From: Sulfitobacter sp043557345
GTDB taxonomy: Bacteria; Pseudomonadota; Alphaproteobacteria; Rhodobacterales; Rhodobacteraceae
Length of the DNA: 64,000 nucleotides
Assembly (NCBI RefSeq): GCF_043557345.1
Contig: NZ_JBIFFV010000001.1
Location: 248,001-312,000 of the forward strand
Reading direction: 5' to 3'
Below, one piece after another: positions 15,962-25,034 of the stretch. Under the pieces are notes generated by a model, which searched no databases, was not told the origin of the DNA, and was given only the letters and a program-made list of their open reading frames with translations. The position numbers and the translations under genes are program-made. Position 1 is the stretch's first letter. Each line of letters starts with the position of its first letter.

Positions 15962-16921
15962 TCATTCGTCGACGGGGAAGTAGCAGGCCGCCGGATGCGG
16001 TGCGCCCTCCAAGGGGGGGCGCTCCTTGCGGCAGACGTCTTGCACCTTCCAGCAACGCGGCGCGAAGGGGCAGCCCTCGGGGATCGCCAGCGGGGAGGGC
16101 AATTCGCCCTGCAGCTTGATCCGCTCCTTGCCGCCTTCGGGGTCGGCGCGGGGCGTGGCCGACAGAAGGGCCGCCGTATAGGGATGGCGCGGGTTGTCGA
16201 AGACCTCGTCCTTCGGCCCCTTTTCCACCGCGCGGCCGAGGTACATGACGATGACGTCATCGGCCACGTGTCGCACGACGGACAGGTCATGGCTGATGAA
16301 GAGATAGGCCAGATCCATCTTCTCCTGCAGGTCGACCAGCAGGTTCAGGATGGCCGACTGGATCGACAGATCCAAGGCCGAGACCGGCTCGTCCAGCACC
16401 AGCACCTTGGGGTCGAGCATCAGCGCGCGGGCCACCGCGATCCGCTGGCGCTGACCGCCCGAGAACATATGTGGGTAGCGGTCGTAATGCTCGGGCCGCA
16501 GACCGACGAGGCGCAGCATCTCGCGCGCCTTTTCTTCGCGCTGCTTCTTGGACATGTCCTTGCGGTTAATGACCAAGGGTTCCTGCAGGATCGTGCCGAT
16601 CTGCTGGCGCGGGTTCAGCGAGCCGTAGGGGTCTTGGAACACGATCTGCACATGCTGGCGCAGGTCGGCCCAGTCCTCTGGCCGAACCGCTTTGCCATCG
16701 AGCGTGAGCGCGCCTGCGGTCGGCTCCTCGATCATCGTGACCATGCGCGCCAGTGTGGACTTGCCGCAGCCGCTCTCGCCCACCACCGCAAGCGTCTTGC
16801 CGGGGTGCAGTTCGAAATCGAGGCCGGCCACGGCTTTCAGCGTCTGGGTCTTGCGCAGGAAGCCGCCACCAACCTGATAGTGACGCTGCAGCGCGTCGGC
16901 GGTCATTACGGGGGCAGTCAT
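15962..16921 (-). CDS. Peptide ABC transporter ATP-binding protein (DppF/OppF type)
   Basis: A 319-residue ATPase. Walker A is GESGCGKSTLARM, the signature is FSGGQRQRIAVARAL and Walker B is VLVLDEPVSALD. The C-terminal oligopeptide extension (about 50 residues, CPFAPRCWKVQDVC with three cysteines) is typical of the Opp/Dpp family, where it can hold an iron-sulfur cluster. It is the last gene of a leftward operon and overlaps the paired ATPase gene by four bases. Its role is to energise uptake of di- or oligopeptides. Confidence 0.9.
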   Translation of the reverse strand: MTAPVMTADALQRHYQVGGGFLRKTQTLKAVAGLDFELHPGKTLAVVGESGCGKSTLARMVTMIEEPTAGALTLDGKAVRPEDWADLRQHVQIVFQDPYGSLNPRQQIGTILQEPLVINRKDMSKKQREEKAREMLRLVGLRPEHYDRYPHMFSGGQRQRIAVARALMLDPKVLVLDEPVSALDLSIQSAILNLLVDLQEKMDLAYLFISHDLSVVRHVADDVIVMYLGRAVEKGPKDEVFDNPRHPYTAALLSATPRADPEGGKERIKLQGELPSPLAIPEGCPFAPRCWKVQDVCRKERPPLEGAPHPAACYFPVDE

Positions 16922-17898
16922 GACGCGACCCTTTCATCGGTGTTGAGCGGATAGAAGCAACGGGCCTTGCCCAGATCCTCGCCCAAGGGCGGCGGGTTCT
17001 CGGCGCGGCATTTGTCGTTGGCGAACTTGCAGCGCGGCGAGAACAGGCAGCCCGCTGGCCGGTCGAACTGGCCCGGCACCACGCCGGGGATCGTCGGCAG
17101 GCGTTTCTCGGTGGCACGCTCGGGCAGCGCGTCCAGCAGCGCCGCCGTATAGGGGTGATGCGGTTCGCGGAACAGCGGCAGCACCTGCTGCTCTTCGATC
17201 TTCTGGCCTGCATATTGCACGCTCACGCGCTCGGCGGTTTCGGCCACCACGCCCATGTCATGGGTGATCAGCACCAGCCCCATGCCGGTCTCGTCGCGCA
17301 GCGTGGTCAGCAGGTCGAGGATCTGCGCCTGAATGGTCACGTCGAGCGCCGTCGTCGGCTCGTCCGCGATCAGCAGCTTCGGTTTGCAGGCAATCGCCAT
17401 GGCGATCATCACGCGCTGGTTCATCCCGCCCGACATCTGGTGCGGGAAGACCGAGAGCCGCTTTTCCGGGTCCGGGATGCCGACCTGCTCAAACAGCTCG
17501 ATGGCCCGCTTGTGCCGCTCGGCCCGGTTTAGGCCCAGATGCACGCGGAGCGATTCCTTGATCTGCCAGCCCACCGGGAAACAGGGGTTGAGCGAGGACA
17601 TCGGCTCTTGAAAGATCATCGCCAGATCGTTGCCAACAATCTTGCGCCGGGCGCGTTTGTCCATGGTCAGCAGGTCGTGGCCATCAAAGGTCAGTTCATC
17701 GGCGGTCACGGTGGCGGTCCAGGGCAGAAGCCCCATCAGCGCCAGCATCGAGACAGATTTGCCCGAGCCACTTTCGCCGACGATGGCGAGAATCTCACCG
17801 GTGTCGACATCCTGATCGACGCTGTCCACGGCGCGGAACTTGCCCGACGCGGTGGCGAAATCGACCGAGAGGTTGCGGATACGCAATAGAGACATCAA
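16918..17898 (-). CDS. Peptide ABC transporter ATP-binding protein (DppD/OppD type)
   Basis: A 326-residue ATPase paired with the DppF-type protein. Walker A GESGSGKSVSML, a signature variant MSGGMNQRVMIAMAI and Walker B LLIADEPTTALD are present. The C-terminal oligo_HPY region CLFSPRCKFANDKC carries the cysteine cluster. It follows the permease gene directly and overlaps the next gene by ATGA. A heterodimer of the two ATPases is expected on the inner face of the membrane. Confidence 0.9.
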   Translation of the reverse strand: MMSLLRIRNLSVDFATASGKFRAVDSVDQDVDTGEILAIVGESGSGKSVSMLALMGLLPWTATVTADELTFDGHDLLTMDKRARRKIVGNDLAMIFQEPMSSLNPCFPVGWQIKESLRVHLGLNRAERHKRAIELFEQVGIPDPEKRLSVFPHQMSGGMNQRVMIAMAIACKPKLLIADEPTTALDVTIQAQILDLLTTLRDETGMGLVLITHDMGVVAETAERVSVQYAGQKIEEQQVLPLFREPHHPYTAALLDALPERATEKRLPTIPGVVPGQFDRPAGCLFSPRCKFANDKCRAENPPPLGEDLGKARCFYPLNTDERVAS

Positions 17899-18804
17899 TC
17901 AGCTCCGCTTCAGTTTCGGGTCGAGGGCGTCGCGCAGACCGTCGCCCATGAGGTTGATCGCGAGCACGGTGACGAGGATCGCAAGACCCGGGAAGGTCAC
18001 GACCCACCATGCGCGCAGGATGAACTCGCGCGCCTCGGCCAGCATGGTGCCCCATTCGGGGGTCGGCGGCTGTGCGCCCATGCCCAGAAAGCCCAAGGCG
18101 GCGGCGTCGAGGATCGCGGTGGAGAAGGACAGCGCGGCCTGCACGATGATCGGCGCAAGGCAGTTCGGCAGCACGGTCACCACCATCAGCCGCAGCGTGC
18201 TGGCGCCAACGACGCGGGCCGAGGTCACATAGTCCTTCTGCCGCTCGGAGATCACGCTTGCGCGGGTCAGGCGGACGTAATGCGGCTGCAGCACGATGGC
18301 GATGGCGATCATCGCATTGGTGAGGCTCGGCCCGAGGATCGCCACCAGCACCAGCGCCAGCAAGAGCGACGGGAAAGCGAGGATGATGTCCATGATCCGC
18401 ATGATGATCGTGTCGACCCACTTGGGCGCGAAGCCGGAGATGAGGCCGATGATGATCCCGCCCGAGGCGGCAATGGTCACCACCACGATGCCCACGAAGA
18501 AGGAATAGCGCGCGCCGACGATCAGCCGCGACAGCATGTCCCGGCCCAGAGGATCGGTGCCCAGCACGTGTTTCCACGTCCCCCCCTCTTGCCACGCGGG
18601 CGGTTGCAGGATGGCCGAGCGGAACTGCTCGGTCGCGTCATGCGGGGCGATCCATGGGCCGAAGAGCGCCAGCACGGCGAAGATGGCAAAGATCCACAGG
18701 CCGATCACGGCCCCGCGGTTTTCTCGGAAATAGAACCAGAATTCGCGCAAGCGGCCGGGGCGGTCGTGCACCATTTCGGCTTCGGCAGAGAGTGCGTCGT
18801 CCAT
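17899..18804 (-). CDS. Peptide ABC transporter permease (DppC type)
   Basis: A 301-residue inner-membrane protein with an N-terminal cytoplasmic segment, a first span (AVIGLWIFAIFAVLALFGPW) and five more. The periplasmic loop LGTDPLGRDMLSRLIVGARYS is the hallmark of DppC-type permeases, and the ATPase-contacting EAA loop is near GASTLRLMVVTVLPN. The start ATG at 18804 overlaps the stop of the preceding permease by one base (TAATG). A longer upstream frame is antisense-like junk within dppB. Confidence 0.9.
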   Translation of the reverse strand: MDDALSAEAEMVHDRPGRLREFWFYFRENRGAVIGLWIFAIFAVLALFGPWIAPHDATEQFRSAILQPPAWQEGGTWKHVLGTDPLGRDMLSRLIVGARYSFFVGIVVVTIAASGGIIIGLISGFAPKWVDTIIMRIMDIILAFPSLLLALVLVAILGPSLTNAMIAIAIVLQPHYVRLTRASVISERQKDYVTSARVVGASTLRLMVVTVLPNCLAPIIVQAALSFSTAILDAAALGFLGMGAQPPTPEWGTMLAEAREFILRAWWVVTFPGLAILVTVLAINLMGDGLRDALDPKLKRS

Positions 18805-19811
18805 TAGCGTTTCCTGATCTTGGGGTTGATGATGCCGTAAAGCATGTCGACGGTGAGGTTCACGACCATGACCATGACGGCGATGAGCAGAAGGCCACCC
18901 TGCACCACCGGGTAGTCGCGGCGGAAGATGCTGTCGACCATCCACTTGCCGATGCCCGGCCAGCTAAAGATCGTCTCGGTCAGGATGGCGCCCGCCAGCA
19001 GTGTGCCGACCGACAGGCCGATCACGGTGATGACGGGGATAAGCGCGTTGCGCAGGGCGTGGATGCCGTTGATCCGGCCCGTCGACATGCCCTTGGCGCG
19101 GGCGGTACGGATGTAATCCTCGCCCAGGACTTCGAGCATGGCCGACCGGGTTTGCCGCGCGATCACCGCCAGCGGGATCGTCCCCAGCACGATGGTCGGC
19201 AGCAGCAGGTGCCGCAGCGCCGAGAGGAAGGCCCCGTCCTGCCCCGAGACGATGCTGTCGATCAGCATGAAGCCAGTGGCGTTGGGGAAATAGTAAAGAA
19301 GGTCGATCCGGCCCGAAACCGGGGTCCAGCCCAAGTTGCCGGAAAAGACGATGATCAGAAGCAAGGCCCACCAGAAGATCGGCATCGAATAGCCCACCAG
19401 CGCGGTGGACATCAGCGCCCGGTCAAAGAACTTGCCCCGGTTCACCGCAGCGATCACGCCTGCGGGCAGGCCCAAGGCCACGGCGAAGATCATCGCACAG
19501 AGCGACAGCTCCAGCGTCGCGGGGAAGAGCGAGAAGAACTCATCCCACACAGGGCGTTTGGTCACGAAGGACGTGCCCAAATCCCCCTGAATCACGCCGG
19601 TGAAGTAATCCCAAAACTGCACATAGATCGGCCGGTCAAAGCCGAACTGCTGTTGCAGTTCGAGATAGCGTTCTTGGGAAATGCCGCGCTCACCGGCCAT
19701 GACGACAATTGGGTCGCCGGGCAGCAAACGGATAAAGGCAAATGATATCAGCGTGACGCCGATAAAGGTGGGGAGGAAGGTCGCAAGGCGCGACAAGACA
19801 TATTTCAGCAC
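18804..19811 (-). CDS. Peptide ABC transporter permease (DppB type)
   Basis: A 335-residue permease with six spans. The N terminus YVLSRLATFLPTFIGVTLISFAFIRLLPGDP is the classic DppB start. The EAA loop is GRINGIHALRNALIPVI. It overlaps the end of the peptidase gene by seven bases, so peptidase and transporter are made from one transcript. Confidence 0.9.
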   Translation of the reverse strand: MLKYVLSRLATFLPTFIGVTLISFAFIRLLPGDPIVVMAGERGISQERYLELQQQFGFDRPIYVQFWDYFTGVIQGDLGTSFVTKRPVWDEFFSLFPATLELSLCAMIFAVALGLPAGVIAAVNRGKFFDRALMSTALVGYSMPIFWWALLLIIVFSGNLGWTPVSGRIDLLYYFPNATGFMLIDSIVSGQDGAFLSALRHLLLPTIVLGTIPLAVIARQTRSAMLEVLGEDYIRTARAKGMSTGRINGIHALRNALIPVITVIGLSVGTLLAGAILTETIFSWPGIGKWMVDSIFRRDYPVVQGGLLLIAVMVMVVNLTVDMLYGIINPKIRKR

Positions 19812-20914
19812 GGGAGCACCATCAGTTCCTTCGGAAAGTTGGTCAGGGATTTGTAGCCATCTTCGGTGATCAGCACGTCATCTTCGATGCGTACGCCAAA
19901 GTTGCCGATCTCATAGAGGCCGGGTTCGTTGGTGTACACCGTTCCGGCGGGTAAAGTCATGTGGTTGCCGCGCATAATATAGGGCGCTTCATGCACATCG
20001 CGGCCAAGGCCGTGGCCAGTCTTGGTGCGGATGCGATCGGCAAAAGGAGAGGCTTCGAGCACGCCCGTTACCACGTCGTCGATCTCATGCGCGGTGACGC
20101 CTGCACGGGTCGCCTCCAGCCCGGCAAGGTTGGCGCGCAGCACGGTGTCATAGACCGCGCGCCCCTCGTCGCTGACATGGCCGAGGAAAACGGTGCGGGT
20201 GATGTCGGCGGCAAAGCCGTCCTTGCGCGCGCCGAAGTCGATCAGCAGCGCATCGCCCGCTTTGACGTGGTAATCCTCACGCGCCTTGGCATGGGGGCGG
20301 GCCGAGCCGTCACCGGCGGCGACGATGGGAGCGAATGACAGATCATCGGCCCCTTCAGCGAAGACCATCTGCACAAGCTTCTGTTCGATCTCTTTCTCGG
20401 TCTGGCCGAGCTTGACGGAGTCCAGCGTGGCGCGCAGGGCGCGTTCGGAAATGTCGATGGCCTTTTGCAGCGCCGCGACCTCGGCCTCGGTCTTGATCAT
20501 GCGGGGGGCGGAGATTTCGCGCTCGGCGTCGATGATCCGCAGGTCGGGCTGCGCTTTCTTCAGCGCGTGATGCACGAAGACGCGCATCACTTGGCCTTCG
20601 ACGGCGAGCGAGGTGATGTTCAAATGTTGCATCAGCGCGGCAAAGGCATCGTCATAGCCCGTCTGGTCGCGCCAATCGAAAACGGCCCCGTCGAAACCGA
20701 TCAGTTCCCAACTGCCCAACTCAAGGTTCGGCACCAAGGCGGCGGCGGGGCCGCGGGCGGGGATCACCAGAACGAAGGGGCGTTCGTGGCTCATGAAGGC
20801 ATGGTCGACGGCGCGGGTGAAATTCGGGCCGGGCACCAGCGCCACGGCATCGACCGATAGGTCGGCGGCGATATCGGCATAGGCCGACAGGCGATCATTC
20901 AACGAAGGAGACAT
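19805..20914 (-). CDS. M24-family Xaa-Pro aminopeptidase-like metallopeptidase
   Basis: A 369-residue cytoplasmic peptidase. The N-terminal creatinase domain is followed by a catalytic domain with all five dinuclear-metal ligands: Asp in LIDFGARKDG, Asp in FAADITRTV, His in TGHGLGRDVHEAP, Glu in TNEPGLYEIG and Glu in VRIEDDVLIT. Unlike EutD at 13778 it should be a genuine metal-dependent peptidase, probably removing an N-terminal residue before proline. It is embedded between the binding protein and the permeases, which suggests it cleaves the peptides this transporter brings in. Confidence 0.85.
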   Translation of the reverse strand: MSPSLNDRLSAYADIAADLSVDAVALVPGPNFTRAVDHAFMSHERPFVLVIPARGPAAALVPNLELGSWELIGFDGAVFDWRDQTGYDDAFAALMQHLNITSLAVEGQVMRVFVHHALKKAQPDLRIIDAEREISAPRMIKTEAEVAALQKAIDISERALRATLDSVKLGQTEKEIEQKLVQMVFAEGADDLSFAPIVAAGDGSARPHAKAREDYHVKAGDALLIDFGARKDGFAADITRTVFLGHVSDEGRAVYDTVLRANLAGLEATRAGVTAHEIDDVVTGVLEASPFADRIRTKTGHGLGRDVHEAPYIMRGNHMTLPAGTVYTNEPGLYEIGNFGVRIEDDVLITEDGYKSLTNFPKELMVLPC

Positions 20915-20992
20915 GGGCTGGCTTTCGGGCTGGCGAGGTTAATAAAATGGGGACGGCACATGATGCCGCCCCCTTTGGTCAAAGCGGCAGGG

Positions 20993-22585
20993 TTACTGCT
21001 TCAGGCCAACTTGGTTGAAGATGTGGCCACCCAGCGGGTGCACGACATAGTTTTCAACTTCGGGGCGCATGGTCATGTAGACGACCGAATGCGCGATGGT
21101 GGCCCAAGGCGCTTGATCCTTGAAGATTTCCTGCGCTTCTTCGTAAAGCGGCGCGCGCTCTTCTTGGGTCGGCAGAACCTTGGCTTTCTGGATCAGCGCG
21201 TCGAATTCCTCGTTGCACCACTGGGCGCGGTTGGATTTCTCGACACCGTCACAGCCCAGCAGAACCGCGAGGAAGTTGTCTGGGTCGCCGTTGTCGCCGG
21301 TCCAACCCAGCAGCACCGCGCCGTCACGGTCCTTGGACTTGGAACGCTCAAGGTACTCACCCCATTCGTAGGAGACGATTTCGACATCGACACCAACCTT
21401 GGAGAAGTCCTCTTGCATCAGCTCTGCCATACGGCGGGCGTTGGGGTTGTAGGGACGCTGCACCGGCATCGCCCAGATCTTCATCGACAGATCGCTGACG
21501 CCTTCTTCCTCGAGCATCGCCTTGGCGGCCTCGGGGTCATAGTTGTCGTCTTCGATGGCGTCGTTGTAGGACCACATGGTCGGCGGCAGCGGGTTCTTGG
21601 CGATTTCGCCGGAGCCTTGGAACACCACGTCGATGATCGCCTGTTTGTCGATCGCCATGTTCAGGGCCTTGCGGACCTTGGCATTGTCGAAGGGCGCGAC
21701 CTGCGTGTTATAGGCCAGATAGCCCACGTTCAGACCTTCCTGCTCCATCACGACGATGTCTTCGGCGTCTTTCATCGCCTGAACATCGGCCGGGTTCGGA
21801 TATGCCATGACGTGGCACTCACCCGCCTGCACCTTCTGGTAGCGCACGGAGGCGTCGGGCGTGATCGCGAAGATCAGGCTTTCGACCTTGGCCGCATCGC
21901 CCCAGTAGTCATCGTTGCGCAGATAACGGATGACCGCGTCTTTCTGGTAGGCTTGGAACTTGAACGGGCCGGTGCCGATGGGCGCTTGGTTCACCATTTC
22001 AGGCGTGCCCGCTTCCATCATCGCGTCGGCATATTCCTTGGACACGATCGAAGCAAAGTCCATCGCCATATTCGCGATGAAGGGCGCTTCGGGACGGGTC
22101 AGGTTGAAGGCCACGGTGTAGTCGTCGACCTTCTCGATGCTTTCGATCAGATCGGGCATCGACATGCCGCCGTAGTATTCCCATGTGCCGCCCGAGACGG
22201 TGTGATAGGGGTTCTCTTCGTTGCCCTGACGGTCAAAGCTGAAGATCACGTCGTCGGCGTTGAAATCGCGTGTCGGCGTGAACTGGTCGTTGGCGTGAAA
22301 TTTCACGCCTTTGCGCAGCTTGAAGGTCACGGTCATGCCGTCTTCGCTGACTTCCCAGCTTTCGGCCAGCGCGGGCACGACTTCGGTCGTGCCGACTTTG
22401 AACTCGGCCAGACGGTTGTAGATCGGGTGGCTGGAGGCGTCGAATGTGGTGCCGGCTGTGTACAGCGCGGGGTCAAAACCCTCGGGCGAGCCTTCGGAGC
22501 AATAGACCAGCGATTGGGCCGATACCGCCGAGGCCCCAAGGGCCGCCAGCATGGCACCGGTGGCCAATTTCGTTGTAAAAGACAT
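20993..22585 (-). CDS. Peptide ABC transporter periplasmic binding protein (DppA type)
   Basis: A 530-residue SBP_bac_5 family protein. A signal peptide ends near ASAVSAQSLVYCSEG. It has the conserved LAESWEVSEDGMTVTFKLRKGVKFH motif and the GTGPFKFQAY segment. The closest well-known relatives are DppA-type dipeptide binders, with YCSEGSPEGFDP at the N terminus. The start at 22585 has GGAGAG upstream; the frame is open for 97 more codons with no such site and low-complexity content. A 78-base gap precedes the peptidase gene. Confidence 0.9.
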   Translation of the reverse strand: MSFTTKLATGAMLAALGASAVSAQSLVYCSEGSPEGFDPALYTAGTTFDASSHPIYNRLAEFKVGTTEVVPALAESWEVSEDGMTVTFKLRKGVKFHANDQFTPTRDFNADDVIFSFDRQGNEENPYHTVSGGTWEYYGGMSMPDLIESIEKVDDYTVAFNLTRPEAPFIANMAMDFASIVSKEYADAMMEAGTPEMVNQAPIGTGPFKFQAYQKDAVIRYLRNDDYWGDAAKVESLIFAITPDASVRYQKVQAGECHVMAYPNPADVQAMKDAEDIVVMEQEGLNVGYLAYNTQVAPFDNAKVRKALNMAIDKQAIIDVVFQGSGEIAKNPLPPTMWSYNDAIEDDNYDPEAAKAMLEEEGVSDLSMKIWAMPVQRPYNPNARRMAELMQEDFSKVGVDVEIVSYEWGEYLERSKSKDRDGAVLLGWTGDNGDPDNFLAVLLGCDGVEKSNRAQWCNEEFDALIQKAKVLPTQEERAPLYEEAQEIFKDQAPWATIAHSVVYMTMRPEVENYVVHPLGGHIFNQVGLKQ

Positions 22586-22649
22586 AATATTCTCTCTCCT
22601 GGTTGGTTTGTTTCTTGGCAGCGGGGTATCCGCCGCAGGTGATACGCCC

Positions 22650-23291
22650 TTACGGGCGAGACGACGCGAATGCGGTAGCAACTGCCCCTTCATTCGGACG
22701 TATTCTATTGGGGCCAGCGGCCTGTTCGTATTGCATCCGCCCCACCCAAAGCACGCGGGCGGGCCTGTCGGTCTTGTTGGACCACGAATGCGGGCTGCTG
22801 CCGAGGTAATGCAGGCTGTCGCCGGGCCGCATGATATGCTCCCCCCCATCGACGACCTGCGCGATCTCCCCCTCAAGGATATAGATCACCTCTTCGCCCT
22901 CATGGACAACCTCTTCCGAGGCGTAGCCCGGCGGCACGTTCATGATGTAGGAAGACAGTTCATGGCCCGGAAAATCCGCGCCGATCTTCTCATATTCGAT
23001 GGATGAGCCCGAGACGGCAAAGCGCGGCCGCTCGGCGGCACGGGTCAGGCTGTCTTGGGTCTTTGGCGTATGGATGAAAAAGCTGACATCGACCTGAAGC
23101 GCCACGGCGATCTGCGACAGGGTGCCCAGCGAAGGCGTGGCCCGGCCCCGCTCGACCTGGCTGAGATACCCGACCGACACGCCAGAGGCTTCGCCCAACT
23201 GCTGTAGAGTCAGGGACAAACGATGACGTTGCTTACGCATACGCGCGCCAAGCGTCGATACACTGTCGCCATTGGCAGTCAGCAAATTCAC
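22650..23291 (-). CDS. XRE-family regulator with C-terminal cupin, upstream of peptide ABC operon
   Basis: A 213-residue regulator with an HTH_3 domain (LSLTLQQLGEASGVSVGYLSQVERGRATPSLGT split across residues 25-57) and a cupin_2 domain (about 115-185, EEVVHEGEEVIYILEGE). Such proteins sense a small metabolite through the cupin. The gene is 64 bases upstream of the binding-protein gene in the same direction, so it probably controls this operon and itself. The start is unsettled: GTG 23291 lies almost on top of a GGGAGG, while TTG 23285 would have ideal spacing. Its ligand is unknown; peptides or amino acids are reasonable guesses. Confidence 0.85.
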   Translation of the reverse strand: MNLLTANGDSVSTLGARMRKQRHRLSLTLQQLGEASGVSVGYLSQVERGRATPSLGTLSQIAVALQVDVSFFIHTPKTQDSLTRAAERPRFAVSGSSIEYEKIGADFPGHELSSYIMNVPPGYASEEVVHEGEEVIYILEGEIAQVVDGGEHIMRPGDSLHYLGSSPHSWSNKTDRPARVLWVGRMQYEQAAGPNRIRPNEGAVATAFASSRP

Positions 23292-23364
23292 CCTCCCTGT
23301 GAACAGCGGCCCGATCTCATGCCGGGCATAGCCTTTTCATGTCTCGCTGTGTGAAATCAAAAAG

Positions 23365-23377
23365 GTTGAGGGTCAAC
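23365..23377. promoter_or_regulatory. Inverted repeat upstream of the XRE-cupin/peptide operon
   Basis: GTTGA (23365-23369) and TCAAC (23373-23377) are perfect arms around GGG, 74 bases before the regulator start, next to an A/T-rich run. It is a short but well-placed operator candidate for the XRE protein. The rest of the gap from 23292 to 23442 shows no other clear signal. Confidence 0.35.
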
Positions 23378-23442
23378 AATAATTTTTTTACTTCACCGCG
23401 GCGCAGGGCGCGCGGCTCTGGTCAGCGGCGGCGGATGTCATT

Positions 23443-24249
23443 CTACTCAAAGGATTTTAGTTGCGCCCGGTCGATCCGCGCCACTTCACGCGCCGTCGGG
23501 TCAAGCGGGGCAAAAGAAACGCTCAACCCGCTGGGATGCCATTCGCAAAGGCCGATTCCAGTGCCCTCCACGATACGCAGGTCGCGGGTTTCGGTCAGGT
23601 CGATGGTGGAATGCAGCCCGTTGGAGATCACCACCGGAATGCCGTGCCAGTGGCTCACCCTGTTCACATGAACATGGCCCGAGAGGATGCCCGCCACGCG
23701 CTGCCCCTTCAGCGTCTCGGCCAAACGCGCACTGCTCGCCCCGTCCAGACTGCCCCATGCGAGGGTGGCGGGATCAATGCGCGGCGGGTGGTGGATCACC
23801 AAGAGTTTCGCCAGATCGCCATGACGCTCAAGCGCGGCTTCCAGAAACTCGAACTGCGCGTCGTCCAGCGCCCCGGCCACCTTGCCCGGCACGCTGCTGT
23901 CCAAGGTGATGACATGCAAATCGCCCTGCCGCGCATCGTGGAAATAGGGCGCATCGGCCAGCCCCGGCGCAAAGACCGCGTTGAACCCGTCGCGTTTGTC
24001 ATGGTTGCCGAGGGCCATCACCAGCGGCGCTTTCAGCGGTTCCATGATCTCGCGCACAAGGGCATAGCTTTGCTGGTCGCCGTGGTTGGTCAAATCGCCG
24101 CTGGCGACCACGAAATCGGGCTGGGGCTCCATCGCGTTGATCACCTCCACCACGCGGCGCAGGGTGGCGGGCGTGTCGCTGTGCAGATGCGGGTCGTTCA
24201 GATCGGGATGCGAGATATGCAGGTCGGTCAGGTGGACGAAACGGGTCAT
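23443..24249 (-). CDS. Calcineurin-like metallophosphoesterase (CpdA type)
   Basis: A 268-residue phosphoesterase with every motif of the class III cyclic-nucleotide phosphodiesterase-like group: LTDLHIS, SGDLTNHGD, LGNHDKR, VIHHPP and GHVHVN. These bind a dinuclear metal centre. E. coli CpdA hydrolyses cAMP, but the family also contains enzymes acting on phosphodiesters such as glycerophosphodiesters. The gene is the last of an ABC transporter operon, overlapping the upstream ATPase gene by four bases, which hints that its substrate is linked to what the transporter imports. The true substrate is not visible from sequence. Confidence 0.82.
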   Translation of the reverse strand: MTRFVHLTDLHISHPDLNDPHLHSDTPATLRRVVEVINAMEPQPDFVVASGDLTNHGDQQSYALVREIMEPLKAPLVMALGNHDKRDGFNAVFAPGLADAPYFHDARQGDLHVITLDSSVPGKVAGALDDAQFEFLEAALERHGDLAKLLVIHHPPRIDPATLAWGSLDGASSARLAETLKGQRVAGILSGHVHVNRVSHWHGIPVVISNGLHSTIDLTETRDLRIVEGTGIGLCEWHPSGLSVSFAPLDPTAREVARIDRAQLKSFE

Positions 24250-25034
24250 GGGCGTACTCCTGCGGCTGTCAGCAGGGTTTTCGTATAAGGGTGCTCGGGG
24301 CTGCGCAACACATCTGCCGCCGCACCGCTTTCCAAGGTCTTGCCATGCTGCAGCACCAGCACCCGGTCGCAGATCGATCCGACCACGGCAAGGTCATGGC
24401 TGATAAAGACCATGCCGAGGCCCAGATCATCCTGCAGGTCCATCAGAAGGTTGAGAATTTGCGCCTGCACCGAGACATCGAGGGCCGAGACCGCCTCATC
24501 CGCGACCAACAAAGCGGGCCGCGTGACGATGGCCCGCGCGATGGCGATGCGCTGGCGCTGCCCGCCCGAGAACTCATGCGGATATTTGCCCGCATCGGCG
24601 GCATGCAGCCCGACCTGCTCCAAGGCTTCGGCGATGCGGCGGGGGAGATTCTCGGTCTCGCCATTGGCGCGCAGCGGCTCGGCGATGGACCAGCCGACGC
24701 GGCGGCGCGGGTTGAGCGAGCCGAAAGGGTCTTGGAACACCATCTGAAAATCGCGCCGCAGGCTGCGCAGTTCTTGCCCCCCGAGCCCATGCAGGTCACG
24801 CCCCCGAAACAGCACCGCGCCCGCGTCGGGACGCTCGAACGCCATGATCAGCCGCGCCAGAGTGGATTTGCCCGAGCCGCTTTCCCCAACCACGCCCAAG
24901 GTCTCACCCGCCTGCAGCGAAAAGGACGCGTTTTCCAAGGCGGTCAGCACCGGCGGCGCACGCAGCAGGCTTTGGCGCGGCAGTTTGTAGCGGCGGGTCA
25001 GGTTGCGGACCTCTAGAAGCGGCGCGTCAGTCAT
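24246..25034 (-). CDS. Peptide/opine-type ABC transporter ATP-binding protein (DppF type)
   Basis: A 262-residue ATPase with Walker A GESGSGKSTLARL, signature FSGGQRQRIAIARAI and Walker B LLVADEAVSALD. The Walker B has Ala where most have Pro (DEPVSALD), a mild oddity. It ends soon after the core (HPYTKTLLTAAGVRP) and lacks the cysteine-rich Opp extension of the DppF protein at 15962. It overlaps the companion ATPase gene by eight bases. Confidence 0.88.
   Translation of the reverse strand: MTDAPLLEVRNLTRRYKLPRQSLLRAPPVLTALENASFSLQAGETLGVVGESGSGKSTLARLIMAFERPDAGAVLFRGRDLHGLGGQELRSLRRDFQMVFQDPFGSLNPRRRVGWSIAEPLRANGETENLPRRIAEALEQVGLHAADAGKYPHEFSGGQRQRIAIARAIVTRPALLVADEAVSALDVSVQAQILNLLMDLQDDLGLGMVFISHDLAVVGSICDRVLVLQHGKTLESGAAADVLRSPEHPYTKTLLTAAGVRP

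Noticed and set aside
20960..22642. A rightward open frame of 560 codons antisense to the peptide-binding protein
   Set aside because: Low-complexity His/Val/Arg content with no domain; the leftward binding protein with signal peptide is unmistakable.
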